Shown here in pieces: positions 11,877 through 23,100 of a DNA stretch of 64,000 nt. The notes under the pieces were generated by a model, which saw only the letters and a list, made by a program, of their open reading frames with translations, did not search any database and was not told the DNA's origin. Source of the DNA: Branchiostoma floridae (taxonomy: Eukaryota > Chordata > Leptocardii > Amphioxiformes > Branchiostomatidae); contig NC_049995.1 in NCBI RefSeq assembly GCF_000003815.2, positions 17,045,970 through 17,109,969 of the forward strand, in the 5' to 3' direction. Both the position numbers and the translations under genes were made by a program. Each line of letters starts with the position of its first letter. Positions within the stretch are counted from its first letter, which is position 1.

Positions 11877-12466
11877 CGAAGCCAACAGAAATAAATACCA
11901 GCATCCAACAATAACTTCTTGTCATGTTATATAACCATCATAATTAATGAACGCACCAGTAAGCATATTCATTTTTCACACTGACGATTAGATAACGCAA
12001 AATAGCGAAAGTTCGTCAGGCAGATACATTGTCCTGTTCATATCGATTGGAACGAACAAGTAAGACTTGAGGCGAAGCTAACAGAAATAAATACCAGCAT
12101 CCAACAATAATAACTTCTTGTCATGTTATATAACCTACACTATTAATGAACGCACTATAAACTTCAAGCAATTTCATTTCTCTCACTAACAATTAGATAT
12201 AGCAAAATTTTGTCAGACAAATACATTCTCCTGTTCACATCGATTGAAATGAACAAGCTACACTTGCGGCGAAGTCAAAAGGAATAAATACAAATATTTA
12301 ACATCATCACAAGACGCAGACAAAGTTGCACCGTACTCAAGTTATACATCTTATTTTTACACTTCATATAATCATAGCTATCTACATAAATTATGATAAT
12401 GGTCGTATGTAAATCGATGATGCCGAAGTACCTTAAAACCAAGTAGAATATGTAATAAATAAAATA

Positions 12467-12730
12467 AAGTTTTATTGCAAATTCTTGCCCTAGGGCTAAT
12501 TACAAGTAACAAAAATGATATACAAATAATGGTAAACAGTATGGTAAGCGGCTACTCTAGTCTAGATTAAAGCTAGTTAAAGATGTAACTTATTGGGTTT
12601 GACTTCTTTTTCTGAGACAGTGGAAGACGAAAGATCCCACTTTTTCTGTAATGTGTGGGTTTTGCGACGTTAAAAGGAGAGTAGTTTTCTTTTTGTCTGC
12701 AAATATGGAGATATAAGGATAGAATATGGA
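12467..12730 (-). mobile_element. LINE 3'-end fragment (GCCCTAGGGC hairpin family)
   Basis: Read on the minus strand, the end is ACTTGTAATTAGCCCTAGGG, then a TTTGCAATAAAACTTTATT end containing AATAAA. The 16351 copy shares this end plus the inner TTGGGTTTGACTTCTTTTTC and AGTGGAAGACGAAAGATCCC segments. It is only the 3' untranslated tail of a non-LTR element. Confidence 0.75.
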
Positions 12731-13159
12731 TCTCAAGATGCAATATCTATGCCAATTTTACTGTTTGTTTTTGTGGCCTCGCCCCGAATACAATACATGC
12801 CAGACGCCTGTAATTGTCTGCGAAAAGGTAAAGGCAGGCTTTATATAAATATGTAGGACCTGCGTGTACGTATGCCGTAGTCTTTAGGCCGTACTGATGT
12901 GAATATATGCAATGCCAGGGCGAAAGTGATATCTTTTTTGTTTACACCAGGTGGTACTTTCATCTCTGTAACATGATACGTTTTTAGCCCCAGTGTTATT
13001 GCCAAATATGGAACTTAAAATGCTGTTCTGGTTTCGCGGAAGCATGCGGCGCTCAAATTAAGTGGTTATTTCTATTTTTACCGCACCAGGCTGCTTTCCA
13101 ATTGTTTGGTAAAAACTGCACTTTGGCTACCCGTGGTCAGGGCTTAGCAGGACGCACTA

Positions 13160-13258
13160 TTCAAGATGTATTTTTAGACGTATATTCTTAAACGACATTT
13201 TTCCAAAACAGTATTAAAGATGTATTCTTAGACGTATACTCTTAAACGACATGTTTCC
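13160..13258. repeat. Two direct copies of a ~50-bp AT-rich unit
   Basis: AAGATGTATTTTTAGACGTA followed by TATTCTTAAACGACAT is repeated immediately as AAGATGTATTCTTAGACGTA with ACTCTTAAACGACAT. The rest of 12740-14735 shows no gene and no array that I can support. Confidence 0.8.
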
Positions 13259-14739
13259 CAAAAAAGGCATTTTTGAGCTTCTACGTTTTTTATAGTTTGT
13301 AAAAAACGTGTATGTGCTACGTTTAATCTCTAAAAGATGTTAAGAAATGATGAGAGAGGTGTAAATAAAAGATGGGTTTTGAAATTAAAAAAGGGATTGG
13401 AATGTAAAGCTTAATCTAGAGCGCTTAATCTCTAATGAAATTTTGCTCTTCATTAAGAAAATGCAAGATAGTCAGCTGACAGCTCTACTCCTACTTCAAT
13501 AACGTCTTATTCCTACTGCTGGCTGCTATCCCGCTGAAAGACTAAAGGTTTCAGAGATCGGAGGAAGAATTTTACAGAAAAAGAAAATGTTTTAACGTTT
13601 TCTGTGCTTTGTTGTCTTTCAGATCATACGTTTTTATTGATTTGTTGCAGGGCTCCTGCTTATTTATTAGTTATTGAATGGACCGCCCAGCGAGATTGGC
13701 AAATGAAAACAAAATCGTTCCAACATTCTAGTTATGAAAACAAAAATCACAGAAGTGTTTTTGTTGTCGCATAAATAGCCGAATTTTGTGGAATTCACCT
13801 TGGGATGAATTGCGCGATGTGTGTTTTGTAAAACAACATGACACTCGCTAAACCCATGCAGACCCTTCCCATGCATTCCCTATACGCATAGACACTTTGT
13901 TTATCGTGCATATTTTCGGAATAAAAGAGGATAGCTAAGCACACCGGGAAGGCAAATTGCTCATTAGATAGCAAAGAACACATAACAAGACGAGATTTCT
14001 TAGCGATCCTGAAATTAGTTTTTTAACCTTACCTAAAAGTTTCGCATTGTATTCAGCCATAGGATTAATTCAATTAGAGGGTACTTGGGGAGTTTAGTAG
14101 AGGACTGAATGCTTTTGAGGCATGTGGAGCAACTGCATACTTCATCGTATAATATGAAGTAGTAATGCAGCTATCACTTCCTAAAATTAATATCTATCGG
14201 AAAATAACACTCCCTTCTAGAGTGGAATGCCCCTTTAAGCGATTGACGTCTAGTAGAAAATTACATACAGCCAACACAACAGCGAGAATGGGAAAAATCT
14301 CGACATATTGAAAGCGTATCACAGTCGCAGCCTACGTGGCATTCTCTAAAAGGATCGCCCTCTGTAGGACACATTCCGGGATAACAAGTGACGTCTTCCT
14401 TTAGAAACATGGTATATCAATCATCATAGCTATCCTGCGTGTGTTATACACTACTCTTTGATGTAACAAAAGTGTAAAGATGGTTCATGATCTATTTAAC
14501 ATTGTCTCACGACTAAAATGCATAGTAAGGACGCCAAAGTGAATACGTTAGAAGCCAGTTAATTGCAATGGATAATCGCACACTTCTTTTAATTGCACGA
14601 AATCCTAAAATCCCCCGGTGGTGCAGTTCAGCTTAATAACATCGCTTTGATGCACAATTCGGATAATTGCACGAAATGCACTGGCAAATGGGATGTGCAT
14701 TTAAGCGGCTTCTACTGTATTTACTCATTGGTAGATTTT

Positions 14740-14795
14740 GGAAACGGTCAGACGTTTCAGGTAGAATACACTAGCTTTCTTCGGCGACATACTTT
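14740..14795 (+). repeat. Dispersed repeat with GGAAACGGTCAGACGTTTCAG core
   Basis: Same family as 4860 and, in reverse complement, 38500. It abuts the left end of the inverted-repeat element at 14801, so that element may have inserted beside it. Confidence 0.65.
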
Positions 14796-14800
14796 AGCCC

Positions 14801-15179
14801 TAAGGCCACACCAATTTAATTTCTTGGTTCACGGGTTTTTTCATAAAAAATATGGAGCGAGAGGGCGAAATAAAAATAAAATTTGTAAAATGGCTGGGGT
14901 AAAGGTAACGACTAATCCAAAACATAAAGAAAAAAGTTTTCAGCTTGAAAAAAGTACAAAAACACTATTATTGTACAGTAACAGCACCTGTACCCACACT
15001 TTAAGGAGCTTATGATATAAAGGCCAATTTGCTACACCAGAAAGTTGGTGAATGGCTTTATTAATGGTGAAAATTTGCTGAGTGGTAATTTTTATTTTTA
15101 TTTTTTTTTATTTTTTATTTTTTCAAAAAATAGGAGCGAGCGAATCCGTGAACCAAGAAATTAAATTGGTGTGGCCTAA
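14801..15179. mobile_element. MITE with 34-bp terminal inverted repeats
   Basis: Left terminus 14801-14834 (starting TAAGGCCACACCAATTTAAT) and right terminus 15146-15179 are reverse complements, with one mismatch in 34. The total length is 379 bp. The interior holds AGCGAG-rich motifs near each arm, an A/T-rich tract and no domain. An open frame of 140 codons (14593-15015) crosses the left arm and is not credible as a protein. Confidence 0.9.
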
Positions 15180-15339
15180 TCGTGACTTAAACGAAGAAAG
15201 AATAAGAAATTAGTATATTCCAATTTATCGAAGAAAAACACTCGTTACTTGCTGGCATTATCATTCGATTGTATTTGCGCTTGTCCATTTTTGTACTGTT
15301 TAAAACCATGTATATGTATATGGTGACAATATCAGCTAG

Positions 15340-17095
15340 GTGTCACATTGTACTGTCCCAGTTGCAAGTCTAATTAAGTCAAAGTCAATATTTGACCTAT
15401 TGAGATACAAATGCGCATTTTGTGCCAATATTTTTTTAAAGAAAAGATCTAGGCGACATAAGTCACGATGAAAAAAAAAATGTTGTTGTGATTCAGAATT
15501 GAAGAACGTTCGGTCTAAGTCAGCGATTGATATATTTAGATACATTTTGTGTCAAAATTTTGAAAGAAACGATAAAATTCACGATGACAACAAAACATGT
15601 TGTTGTGATTCAGAAATGAAGAACGTTCGGTCTAAGTCAGCGATTGATATATTTAGATACATCAGTTGATAAAAGCTCCTTGGATACATGTACGCATTTT
15701 GTGTCAATATTTTGAAAGAAAAGATAAAATTCACGATGAAAACAAAACATGTTGTTGCGATTCAGGAATGAAGAATGCGCGCGTCGGTCGTGATGATTTC
15801 ACGCCGAGTGGTTCCTTCCGGGCAGTTAGACAGCCAAAAGCTTTCTGCGCACCCATGGAAGAATACGAACTTAATATCTACCTACTTGTCGAAAAAACAG
15901 GTTTGTGTTACAACACTTGATCTATTAACATTAGATACATTTTGTGTCAATATTTTTGAAAGAAACGCTCTAAGCTATGAAAATAGATGTTGTTATGACT
16001 CCGAAATTAGGACCGCGAGGCTTCTTCCGGGCCGTTAGACAGCCAAAAGCTTTCTGTGCACCCATGGAAGAATACGAACTTAATATCTACCTACTTGTCG
16101 AAAAAAAACAGGTTTGTGTTACAACACTTGATCTATTTACAGTAGATACATTTTGTGTCAATATTTTCTAAAGAAACTATCTAAGCGATGAAAATAGATG
16201 TTGTTATGATTCTGAAATGAGGACCGCTCAGTTACTTCCGCGCCGTTAGACAGCCAAAAGCTTTTTGTGCACCCATGGAAGAATAAGAACTTAATTTCTA
16301 CCTACTTGTCGAAAAAAACAGGCTTGTGTTCCAGCACTTTATCTATTAACAAGTTTTATTGCAAATTCTTGCCCGAGGGCTAATTGCAAGTAACATACAC
16401 GATTCAAACAGTGTAAAATACAGCATCACAAGTGTCTACTCTAGTCTAAAACAAGTAAAAGCTAAGTCTAGATCCTGGGTTATTGGGTTCGACTCCTTTT
16501 TTGAAGACAGTGGAAGACGAAAGATCCCACCTTAACAGTAGATGAGTTTTGTGTCAATATTTTTTAAAGAAACTATCTAAGCGATGAAAATAGATGCTGT
16601 TATGATTCCGAAATGAGGACCGAACAGTTACTTCCGGGCCGTTAGACAGCCAAAAGCTTCCTGTGCGTCCATGGAAGAATAATAAATTAATATCTACCTA
16701 CTTGTCGAAAAAACAGGTTTGTGTTACAACACTTGATCTATTTACAGTAGATACATTTTGTGTCAATATTTTTTAAAGAAACGCTCTAAGCGATGAAAAT
16801 AGATGCTGTTATGATTCCGAAATGAGGACCGCGAGGCTTCTTCCGGGCCGTAAGACATCCAAAAGCTTTCTGTGCACCAATGGAAGAATAATAAATTAAT
16901 ATCTACCTACTTGTCGAAAAAACAGGTTTGTGTTACAGCACTTGATCTATTAACATTAGATACATTTTTGTGTCAATATTTTTGAAAGAAACTATCTAAG
17001 CGATGAAAATAGATGCTGTTATGATTCCGAAATGAGGACCGCTCAGTTCCTTCTGGGCCGTTAGACAGCCAAAAGCTTTCTGTGCACCCATGCGG
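15340..17095. repeat. Tandem array: ~110-bp units grading into six ~210-bp units
   Basis: GACAGCCAAAAGCTTT-type markers occur at about 15829, 16040, 16251, 16648, 16855 and 17065, a spacing of 207-211 bp except one gap of 397 that holds a LINE tail. Left of 15780 a related shorter unit repeats (TTGTGATTCAGAAATGAAGA, TCAGCGATTGATATATTTAG, TTTTGTGTCAATATTTTGAA). Several short open frames with the phrase VRQPKAFCAPMEEYELNIY are repeat by-products. Confidence 0.9.
16351..16531 (-). mobile_element. 181-bp LINE 3' end inserted in a tandem-array unit, with TTAAC target duplication
   Basis: The unit text CTTTATCTATTAAC is broken at 16350 and resumes at 16532 as TTAACAGTAGATGAG. Neighbouring units read ATCTATTTACAGTAGAT or ATCTATTAACATTAGAT across the same point. 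TTAAC (16346-16350 and 16532-16536) is duplicated. The insert ends on the minus strand in TTTGCAATAAAACTT and carries the GCCCTCGGGC hairpin. A clean 5'-truncated retrotransposition event. Confidence 0.85.
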
Positions 17096-17146
17096 GGCAT
17101 TGTTAGAGCGGTTTGAGAAGGAAGCTTGACAAAAGGAGGATTTTAT

Positions 17147-17345
17147 ACCCCTGTCCACTATGACGGCGCTCTCACTGCGCGCTCTCTGCGACCAATAATT
17201 TGACATATCGCTCAACGAAGTCTACCCAGTCACACCTTTACGTCTTGTTTGATATACGTACCCAGTGTGAAAGCGAAGGATGCACATATCCTATTTAGGT
17301 CGCAGTGAGAGCGCAGCGCGATCGCCGTCTAGTTGAAAGGTGGCC
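17147..17345. mobile_element. MITE family B, copy 1
   Basis: The left end ACCCCTGTCCACTATGACGG with CTCTCACTGCGCGCTC and TGCGACC is mirrored by the right end, GGTCGCAGTGAGAGCGCAGC with GCCGTCTAGTTGAAAGG. The interior shares GTGTGAAAGCGAAGG-like text with the copy at 53349-53588. Non-coding. Confidence 0.8.
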
Positions 17346-17365
17346 TTATATCAGTAGATACTGTC

Positions 17366-17935
17366 AAAATGGAGACACAACATAAAGCCTCCAAGGAACG
17401 CTTTGTGTGTCGGCGGCTACGGTATGACCACGGTTTCTCCATTTCATCCAATTTCTACGCATGGGGTTCTGTCATAAAATGATTCTCCTGTCGATTCTTA
17501 CGACAGATGAGCGGGCAAACAGGTAGTTGCCGGTGGGTTTGGCGACCTACTAGTATTTGCCACTTTTTTATGGTGAAGGAGGGGTGTGCAATTCTTTCTC
17601 CACCCTCTTGTCTATTGGCGCTCAGTCCCACAGGTGCATAAACTGCCACATGTAAGACGGCCCCAGCAGATGCAGGTTTGTTGTTCGGAGTTTCCGTCAG
17701 CTAGGAGGACTAAGGATGCAAGGGGTTCCTCCTACCCTTGACTCGTTATAGCGTTTGCGTCATGCCAGAACATGCCCCTAAGGCCTGCCCCCGCCAGAAA
17801 GGCCTACCACTCACTTTGTAGAGACATACCTCTGTCATAAAATGGAGACATAACATAAAACCTCCAAGGAACCTTTTTGTGTATCGGCGGCTGCAGTCTG
17901 ACCAAGGTTTGTCCATTTCATCCAATTTCTGCCGC
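17366..17935. repeat. Direct duplication of a ~100-bp block
   Basis: CCTCCAAGGAACGCTTTGTG, TCGGCGGCTACGGTATGACC and TCCATTTCATCCAATTTCT at 17385-17458 recur at 17854-17928. The 142-codon minus frame at 17746-18174 overlaps the second copy, has no recognised domain, and is not annotated as a gene. Confidence 0.75.
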
Positions 17936-18327
17936 GCCTTTGTCGTCTGCGTGTGTTCCCGCGTTTTTTGGAGGCCGCCCGCCCAGACAATCAAGTAAAG
18001 AGCGCTAGCCCACCGGCGAAACGTAACGGAAGAAATAAAAGGCAGTAAATCCAGAGAGCGTTTTGCAGTCGAAATGAAATTTCGGGGACGCCAAAACAGT
18101 ACGCTTAGGGAAAATAGAGTAGACGTTGTACAACTAAGAATTACAAAGCTGAAGGAAAATGAGTGAATGACCAAGAATTGCCGGGTACCCTCTTATTAGT
18201 GATTCTTCATTACATTTTTTTTTTACATTAAAAGACCTGGTGTAAAGGATAAAAATGATAAAACGAGAGATATAAGTAATAAGAGATAACAACTTATGAC
18301 GATGGAACCTTGTTTAGGGCTACATAC

Positions 18328-18373
18328 CAACTGTACTTATTATTGTGGTTGCAAAGTAAGAGGCGCCGACGAA
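18328..18373 (-). pseudogene. Most distal KCNK pore-helix exon copy, open and with intact GTATGT donor
   Basis: On the minus strand this 46-nt piece reads FVGASYFATTIISTVG, aligning without gaps to [16 protein letters not shown] of the true exon. It is followed by GTATGTAG, the same donor. Nucleotide divergence is high, yet length, phase and donor are kept, unlike the copies near 18462 (stop codon, donor lost) and 18885. It could be a spared relic, or an exon under constraint. Confidence 0.6.
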
Positions 18374-19098
18374 CTACCAATATCGCCGGGAGTTTAATTA
18401 AGAAGAAAACCAGGAAAAAACGTAATAACCGAAACTATACCTGGAACCACCATCTGCATATCAATTGCAGTGATGTATGGTAGCAAAGTAGATGGTTCTA
18501 ACTAACTGTTAGTATCACCAGGCGTTAAAGAAATAAAACGTGAAAACAATGTACTTATGCTTAGGGCAACGTTGGGGATATAGCCACACCTCAAGCACGT
18601 AAAAGATTCCACCGCACATATCGTAATGTGTAAGGGTCCTTCCCGGTGTGAGTGGATCAAACCTTACGGTTCAGGTGTATGTATGTCGACATCTTGAAAA
18701 TGTGATGGTCATGATCACTTGTTATGTCAATCCTGCCACAAATATGGCAAATCTCTATAAATAAGAAACATACTAATTGTTGGCAAGACTGCGGTAACAA
18801 GTTTGAAGGCTCCAGCAATTTGCCGAAAACCAACAGAACAAACCTTAACTCTGCATGGAGCCATTATATTTATGGCTAAATACCAGTCGTAGTGATCTCT
18901 GAGGTAGGAGGCTGTTAATATTACCCGGTGTTCAAAAGAAACCGAAAAAACACTATACTTAATTAAGCTGTGCCATGTTTAGGACTTAGCTCCAATGCAT
19001 TGTAGTGATCTCTGAGATAGGAGGCTTCAGTAAACTTCCAATATTACCCGAAAAAAACTTAAGTTATGCGTTGAATCCTAATGTTTATGACTATATAC

Positions 19099-19144
19099 CA
19101 ATCGTGGTGATGACCGTCGTAGCGAAGTAAAAGACCCCGGTCAA
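19099..19144 (-). pseudogene. KCNK pore-helix exon copy 4
   Basis: Reads [16 protein letters not shown] over 46 nt and is followed by GTATATAG. Relative to the true exon it has F to L and A to V changes plus several silent changes. Confidence 0.65.
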
Positions 19145-19352
19145 CTGCCAATATACCCGTTGTTTACGATGAACCGAAACCACTAAAACCTTAACTAAGC
19201 GAGGAACCACGATGTTAAGGTTTACATACATGTACCATGATGACCGTAGTAGCGAAGTAAAAGACTCCAGCAAACTGCCACTGGCCGGCGTTTAAGAAAA
19301 CAACATAAAACCTTAAACTCTACTTGGAAACATAATTCTTCTGACTACATAC

Positions 19353-19398
19353 CAATCGTAGTGATGACCGTCGTAGCAAAGTAGAAGACTCCAGCAAA
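19353..19398 (-). pseudogene. KCNK pore-helix exon copy 2
   Basis: Reads [16 protein letters not shown] over 46 nt with donor GTATGTAG. The preceding CGGGCAGTGGCAG keeps the exon text for the residues before it (QWQ). From family knowledge, FAG is also what vertebrate TASK channels have at this point. Confidence 0.65.
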
Positions 19399-19479
19399 CT
19401 GCCACTGCCCGGCGTTTAAGAATAAAACAACATAAAACCTTAAACTCCACTTGAAAACATAATGTTTATGACTACATAC

Positions 19480-19525
19480 CAATCGTAGTGATGACCGTCG
19501 TAGCGAAGTAGAAGGCTCCGGTGAA
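19480..19525 (-). pseudogene. KCNK pore-helix exon copy 1
   Basis: Reads [16 protein letters not shown], identical in protein to the true exon. The three nucleotide differences are all silent. The donor is GTATGTAG. A pyrimidine-rich TTTGTTTTTTCTT lies about 20 nt before the GGCAG. Confidence 0.7.
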
Positions 19526-19604
19526 CTGCCAACATTACCCGGCGTTTAAGAAAAAACAAACCATAAAACATTAAACTCTACTTGGAAACATAATGCTTAT
19601 GACT

Positions 19605-20215
<611 letters not shown>

Positions 20216-20384
20216 AATGACGGGGTTCTCTACCGGCTAAAGCTAGACTTACTGATTTAGCGGCTGACTAACCTTCTAAACGGTCCGGGTTACAAAATTG
20301 GGAAGCATGATTTTAGGCTGAGAGCTTTTCACCCGTTTAGAGAAGAGACCTTAAAAGCCGCCTTTAAATCCACTAGCGCTTCCT

Positions 20385-20560
20385 ACGGGAGTGCCTGGAT
20401 CGTAGAATTCGGCAAAAACAAAATCGGGAGAAGAAAGGAGTCAAGCTTTGGTTAATGTTTCCCCTCCATTCGACCAACTATTCGAGTAGCAAAACTCCCC
20501 TGGCAAATTATTCTCCCTATAATAGCCAGCACTGTTTGTCTGGTAGAGACTACCAATAGC
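20385..20560 (+). repeat. Dispersed repeat, shared with 42890-43030
   Basis: CAAAACTCCCCTGGCAAATT, ATTCTCCCTATAATAGCCAG and GGTAGAGACTA match the order CAAACTCCTCTGGCAAGTTA, ATTCTCACTATAACAGCCAG and GGGAGAGACTAG near 42960-43025. Function unknown. Confidence 0.6.
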
Positions 20561-20635
20561 TGCGATGGCTGAGTGGGAAGAGTTTAGTGTCTACCAGACT
20601 CCGGTCTGGACGATATACCTTTTGTATCTATATGT

Positions 20636-20690
20636 CTGAACTTAGCCCGACAGGGCATGAATGTGCAATAAAGGCTGTTATTATTGTACT
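20636..20690 (+). mobile_element. LINE 3'-end with CCC/GGG hairpin and AATAAAG
   Basis: GAACTTAGCCCGACAGGGCA, then ATGTGCAATAAAGGC and ATTATTATT-like text. The hairpin-plus-AATAAAG layout is shared with 12467, 16351, 43795, 48262 and 51157. The upstream TGGCTGAGTGGGAAGAG at 20574-20590 resembles a tRNA A box but has no B box. Confidence 0.6.
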
Positions 20691-20891
20691 TATTTTATAG
20701 TAATAGGAGACTTTGGCCAAGTTAGGAATGAAAGTCTAGTAGGAGTTAATTAGCCTAGAAGTGAACTGACCGGCCGGCTGCAAAATACTGACGGAAAACC
20801 CAAGACAACATATTTGTCCCTATTTGAACAAATTCAGCTGCCACGTCTGATTGGAGACTACTATACAGAGAGGGTTTACGGAAATAGAACG

Positions 20892-20905
20892 GTTGCCATG
20901 GCGAC
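20892..20905. promoter_or_regulatory. Second X-box-like GTTGCCATGGCGAC
   Basis: Exactly the same 14-mer as at 20164-20177, 728 bp further upstream of the KCNK start. The half-palindrome GTTGCC-AT-GGCGAC is close to the RFX-factor consensus. Binding is inferred only. Confidence 0.4.
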
Positions 20906-21295
20906 ATGACACGTGAAATGAGCCTTGCCCCGTAAACCCGACATTTGATCCTTTCCCGCCATAATGCGGCGCCGACGGTCGATCTTAGGCATATGAAAGG
21001 GAAAAAAATGATCACTCTTACAGATAAGGTAAAGATTGTCACATGGCCTTTCCAGGTTTTTATCCACTGTAGAGCAGAGTATTGAGAGGAGGAGCCCATG
21101 CATCTCATGATATATGGCAACGAAGGTCAACCTCAGGTAAAAAAAGGAAGTCTTAAGGATATGATAAGGTGAAGGTGAAGTTAGTCACATAGACCCTTTT
21201 CAGGCCTACATGTACAGGGCAGTAGGTTATTATCTACTGTCTAGGGCATGGTATAGAAAGGTGAGGCCCATCTCTCTATTTCCACTGCAGTTTAC

Positions 21296-21335
21296 GTGCC
21301 CAACAAATCAAAATCAAACTTTATTTCATCGACTT
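21296..21335 (-). mobile_element. LINE 3'-end fragment
   Basis: On the minus strand the text is CGATGAAATAAAGTTTGATT followed by TTGATTTGTTG, an AATAAA plus short-repeat tail typical of CR1/L2-like LINE ends. No coding part is visible. Confidence 0.45.
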
Positions 21336-21644
21336 GGTAGTCAAAAATTCAGACTGAATTGTGCTGATTGTACAAATAAATTCCAACAAGTTAAAACTGC
21401 AAATTGGCAATTAAATCAGAAGATAGGTGGAATATAATTTTAAAACAATTTCGTGTATCAGTTAAAATCTCTTCACGACGTACACACAACAACATCAAAA
21501 CAACATGTATATATAGGACTCAGTCTAGTAAGTAACCAAAGTCAGGTACCCATTTTTACACATGGGAAAAGTCGTGTCTGGCATGTCATGGGAGTCAAAC
21601 CTAGGACCAACAACTCCAAACATATATACGAATTTTCCATGTTT

Positions 21645-21735
21645 ATTGCGTTCATTCATTCATTCATTCGTTCGTTCGTTTGTTCATTCATTTATTCATT
21701 CATTCAGTCATTTTCATTCAGTCAGTCATTCTTTT
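21645..21735 (+). repeat. (ATTC/GTTC)n microsatellite
   Basis: About 90 bp of ATTC units with blocks of GTTC and CAGT variants. Frames such as IHSFIHSF are translations of this run. Confidence 0.9.
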
Positions 21736-21934
21736 GATGCATCTAAACAATGCGTAAAATTTAAATCCAAGTGGTTAAGATATCGATCAAAGACATTAAC
21801 ACGGAGATTCTAATCAACAAGCGGCCTTTCAATATTAGCTGTGGGTAACTGGGGATTGCAGTGGATTGATTTTAGTTTATCTCAGGCAAAAGTAAAAAAA
21901 AGGGCAATCGGTTTGTCTAAAAATATGAAATTAA

Positions 21935-21990
21935 GTTTATTGTAATTCATGCCCAAAGGCATATCAATGTCCACATTCTTTTGTAACATT
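21935..21990 (-). mobile_element. LINE 3'-end fragment (TGCCTTTGGGCA hairpin)
   Basis: The minus strand reads ATATGCCTTTGGGCATGAAT followed by TACAATAAACTTAA. Same layout of hairpin then AATAAA as the other LINE tails. Confidence 0.6.
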
Positions 21991-22139
21991 AGCATTTTAA
22001 AAGTAGTAAATGGCCGATCCCTTTATCTCAAATTAAAAAAAAAAAGTCTTTTGTACATTTATGGTGTATGTCATCGGTAGCTTTTGTTTTTATTTGGGGA
22101 CCTTGTTCCCATTGATTACAAACTGTCTCCTATTCATAT

Positions 22140-22520
22140 AACCCAAAGTCTTTCGCACAAAGATGAACTTTAGATTGACACCATTATACATCGGTACAGA
22201 ATATCCATATATAGAAGAATCGTTTAAGAATATTAGAACCAAAACACGCATCTCCCTTACTGGTACGCAGAGCGATATTTTCCATATACTGCTCTCATGT
22301 TTAACTCATATATATCCGCCTACGTCGGTCAATTTATTTATACTTTATTCCAAATGCGAGACCAGATCACTTATGCATGACTGTGCTGTTATAGATGATA
22401 TTTTGTTGTTCTGAAGCATCGTAGTACGTATGTTTATAGTTAGGAGTTGTTATTGGTTACCGTGCATTGTACCTTGTCCGATTGTTGAGCAAATAAATTC
22501 ATGTATTCATTCATATATAT
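22140..22520 (+). mobile_element. Possible LINE 3' end with (ATTC) tail
   Basis: An 83-codon open frame (22163-22414) ends about 75 bp before TTGAGCAAATAAATTCATGT and a short ATTCATTCAT run. The AAATAAA plus tetranucleotide tail suggests the end of a retroelement. The frame itself has no motif I recognise. Confidence 0.35.
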
Positions 22521-22775
22521 TCAACAGGTCGACGTGGTGGGAATTATTCATGTTGCGTACAGCACGGGGTCAGCTCTGCATATAACCTTATAATGATAGA
22601 CGCAGTCTGGAGCGTACCGTTACGCGTGTTCTCCTATTCGTTAAACTTGCCTTATTTTATATCGTCAATTTGGATTAACGGTTATCAGACATATGGGAAA
22701 GATATTTGCTGTGGACATTCGCTGTTGGTAACGCAGCTGGAATGATTCCTTTCTCATCCTAGTGCCAGACAGACG

Positions 22776-23100
22776 ATGGTCGGAAGAAGGTTGGGAGAAG
22801 TCGGTTGTCCGTGGTCTGTTATGTGCCCGTCCCTTTTGAGAAAAGGGGACCGTCCGGGCATATCCACTTTAATACCGAATTTAAACGCTAGGGGGACCAA
22901 AATCTCTTCAAGACCTACTCACATACCAAATATCAACACATTTGTTTTCATGTTATCTCTATGCACTAGTGTCTTAACTTTGACTGAATGTAACACGCTG
23001 TTTGTCTTGTTTACATTCATGATGGGTCCCCTTGGAAATCAACTTTCAAAAGTTGTAGGGGCCACCCACCAGTTTTGAGATGAATGAATTAATGAATGTC
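22776..23100 (+). mobile_element. Possible LINE 3' end with (TGAATGAAT) tail
   Basis: The last part, TCCCCTTGGAAATCAACTTT then a TGAATGAATTAATGAATG run, looks like a non-LTR 3' untranslated end. The 100-codon frame has no conserved reverse-transcriptase motif and is not called a gene. Confidence 0.4.

Larger units (their letters stand above)
10745..12305. repeat. Tandem array, about 7 copies of a ~200-225-bp unit
   Basis: Markers AGGCAGATACATTGTCCTGT, CAGAAATAAATACCAGCATC and CTTGTCATGTTATATAACC recur from about 10780 to 12270. Two units carry an extra ~82-bp LINE tail at the identical position (see 11521 and 11793). No frame is conserved. Confidence 0.9.
18320..19565 (-). repeat. Tandem array of KCNK exon-1 3' ends with intron starts, about 11 copies
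   Basis: Minus-strand units of about 117-137 bp. Each begins with an AG-ending segment (GGCAG), a copy of the last ~46 nt of the KCNK exon, then GTATGTAG and about 75 bp of intron-like text (ATTATGTTTCCAAGTAG, TTAAACGCCGGGCAG). Equivalent exon ends fall at 19480, 19353, 19236, 19099, then decayed copies near 18993 and 18885, then 18774, weak ones near 18680 and 18600, then 18462 and 18328. Copies nearest the exon are most similar. Copies ending at 19480, 19353, 19099, 18774 and 18328 keep exactly 46 nt and an open pore-helix frame. Confidence 0.9.

Noticed and set aside
14593-15015. 140-codon plus-strand frame
   Set aside because: Crosses the terminal repeat of a MITE; composition follows the A-rich interior.
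17746-18174. 142-codon minus-strand frame
   Set aside because: Overlaps a duplicated block; no family features, and the second block copy does not keep the frame.
20574-20590. tRNA gene candidate (TGGCTGAGTGGGAAGAG)
   Set aside because: A-box-like only; no B box within tRNA distance and no cloverleaf arms.
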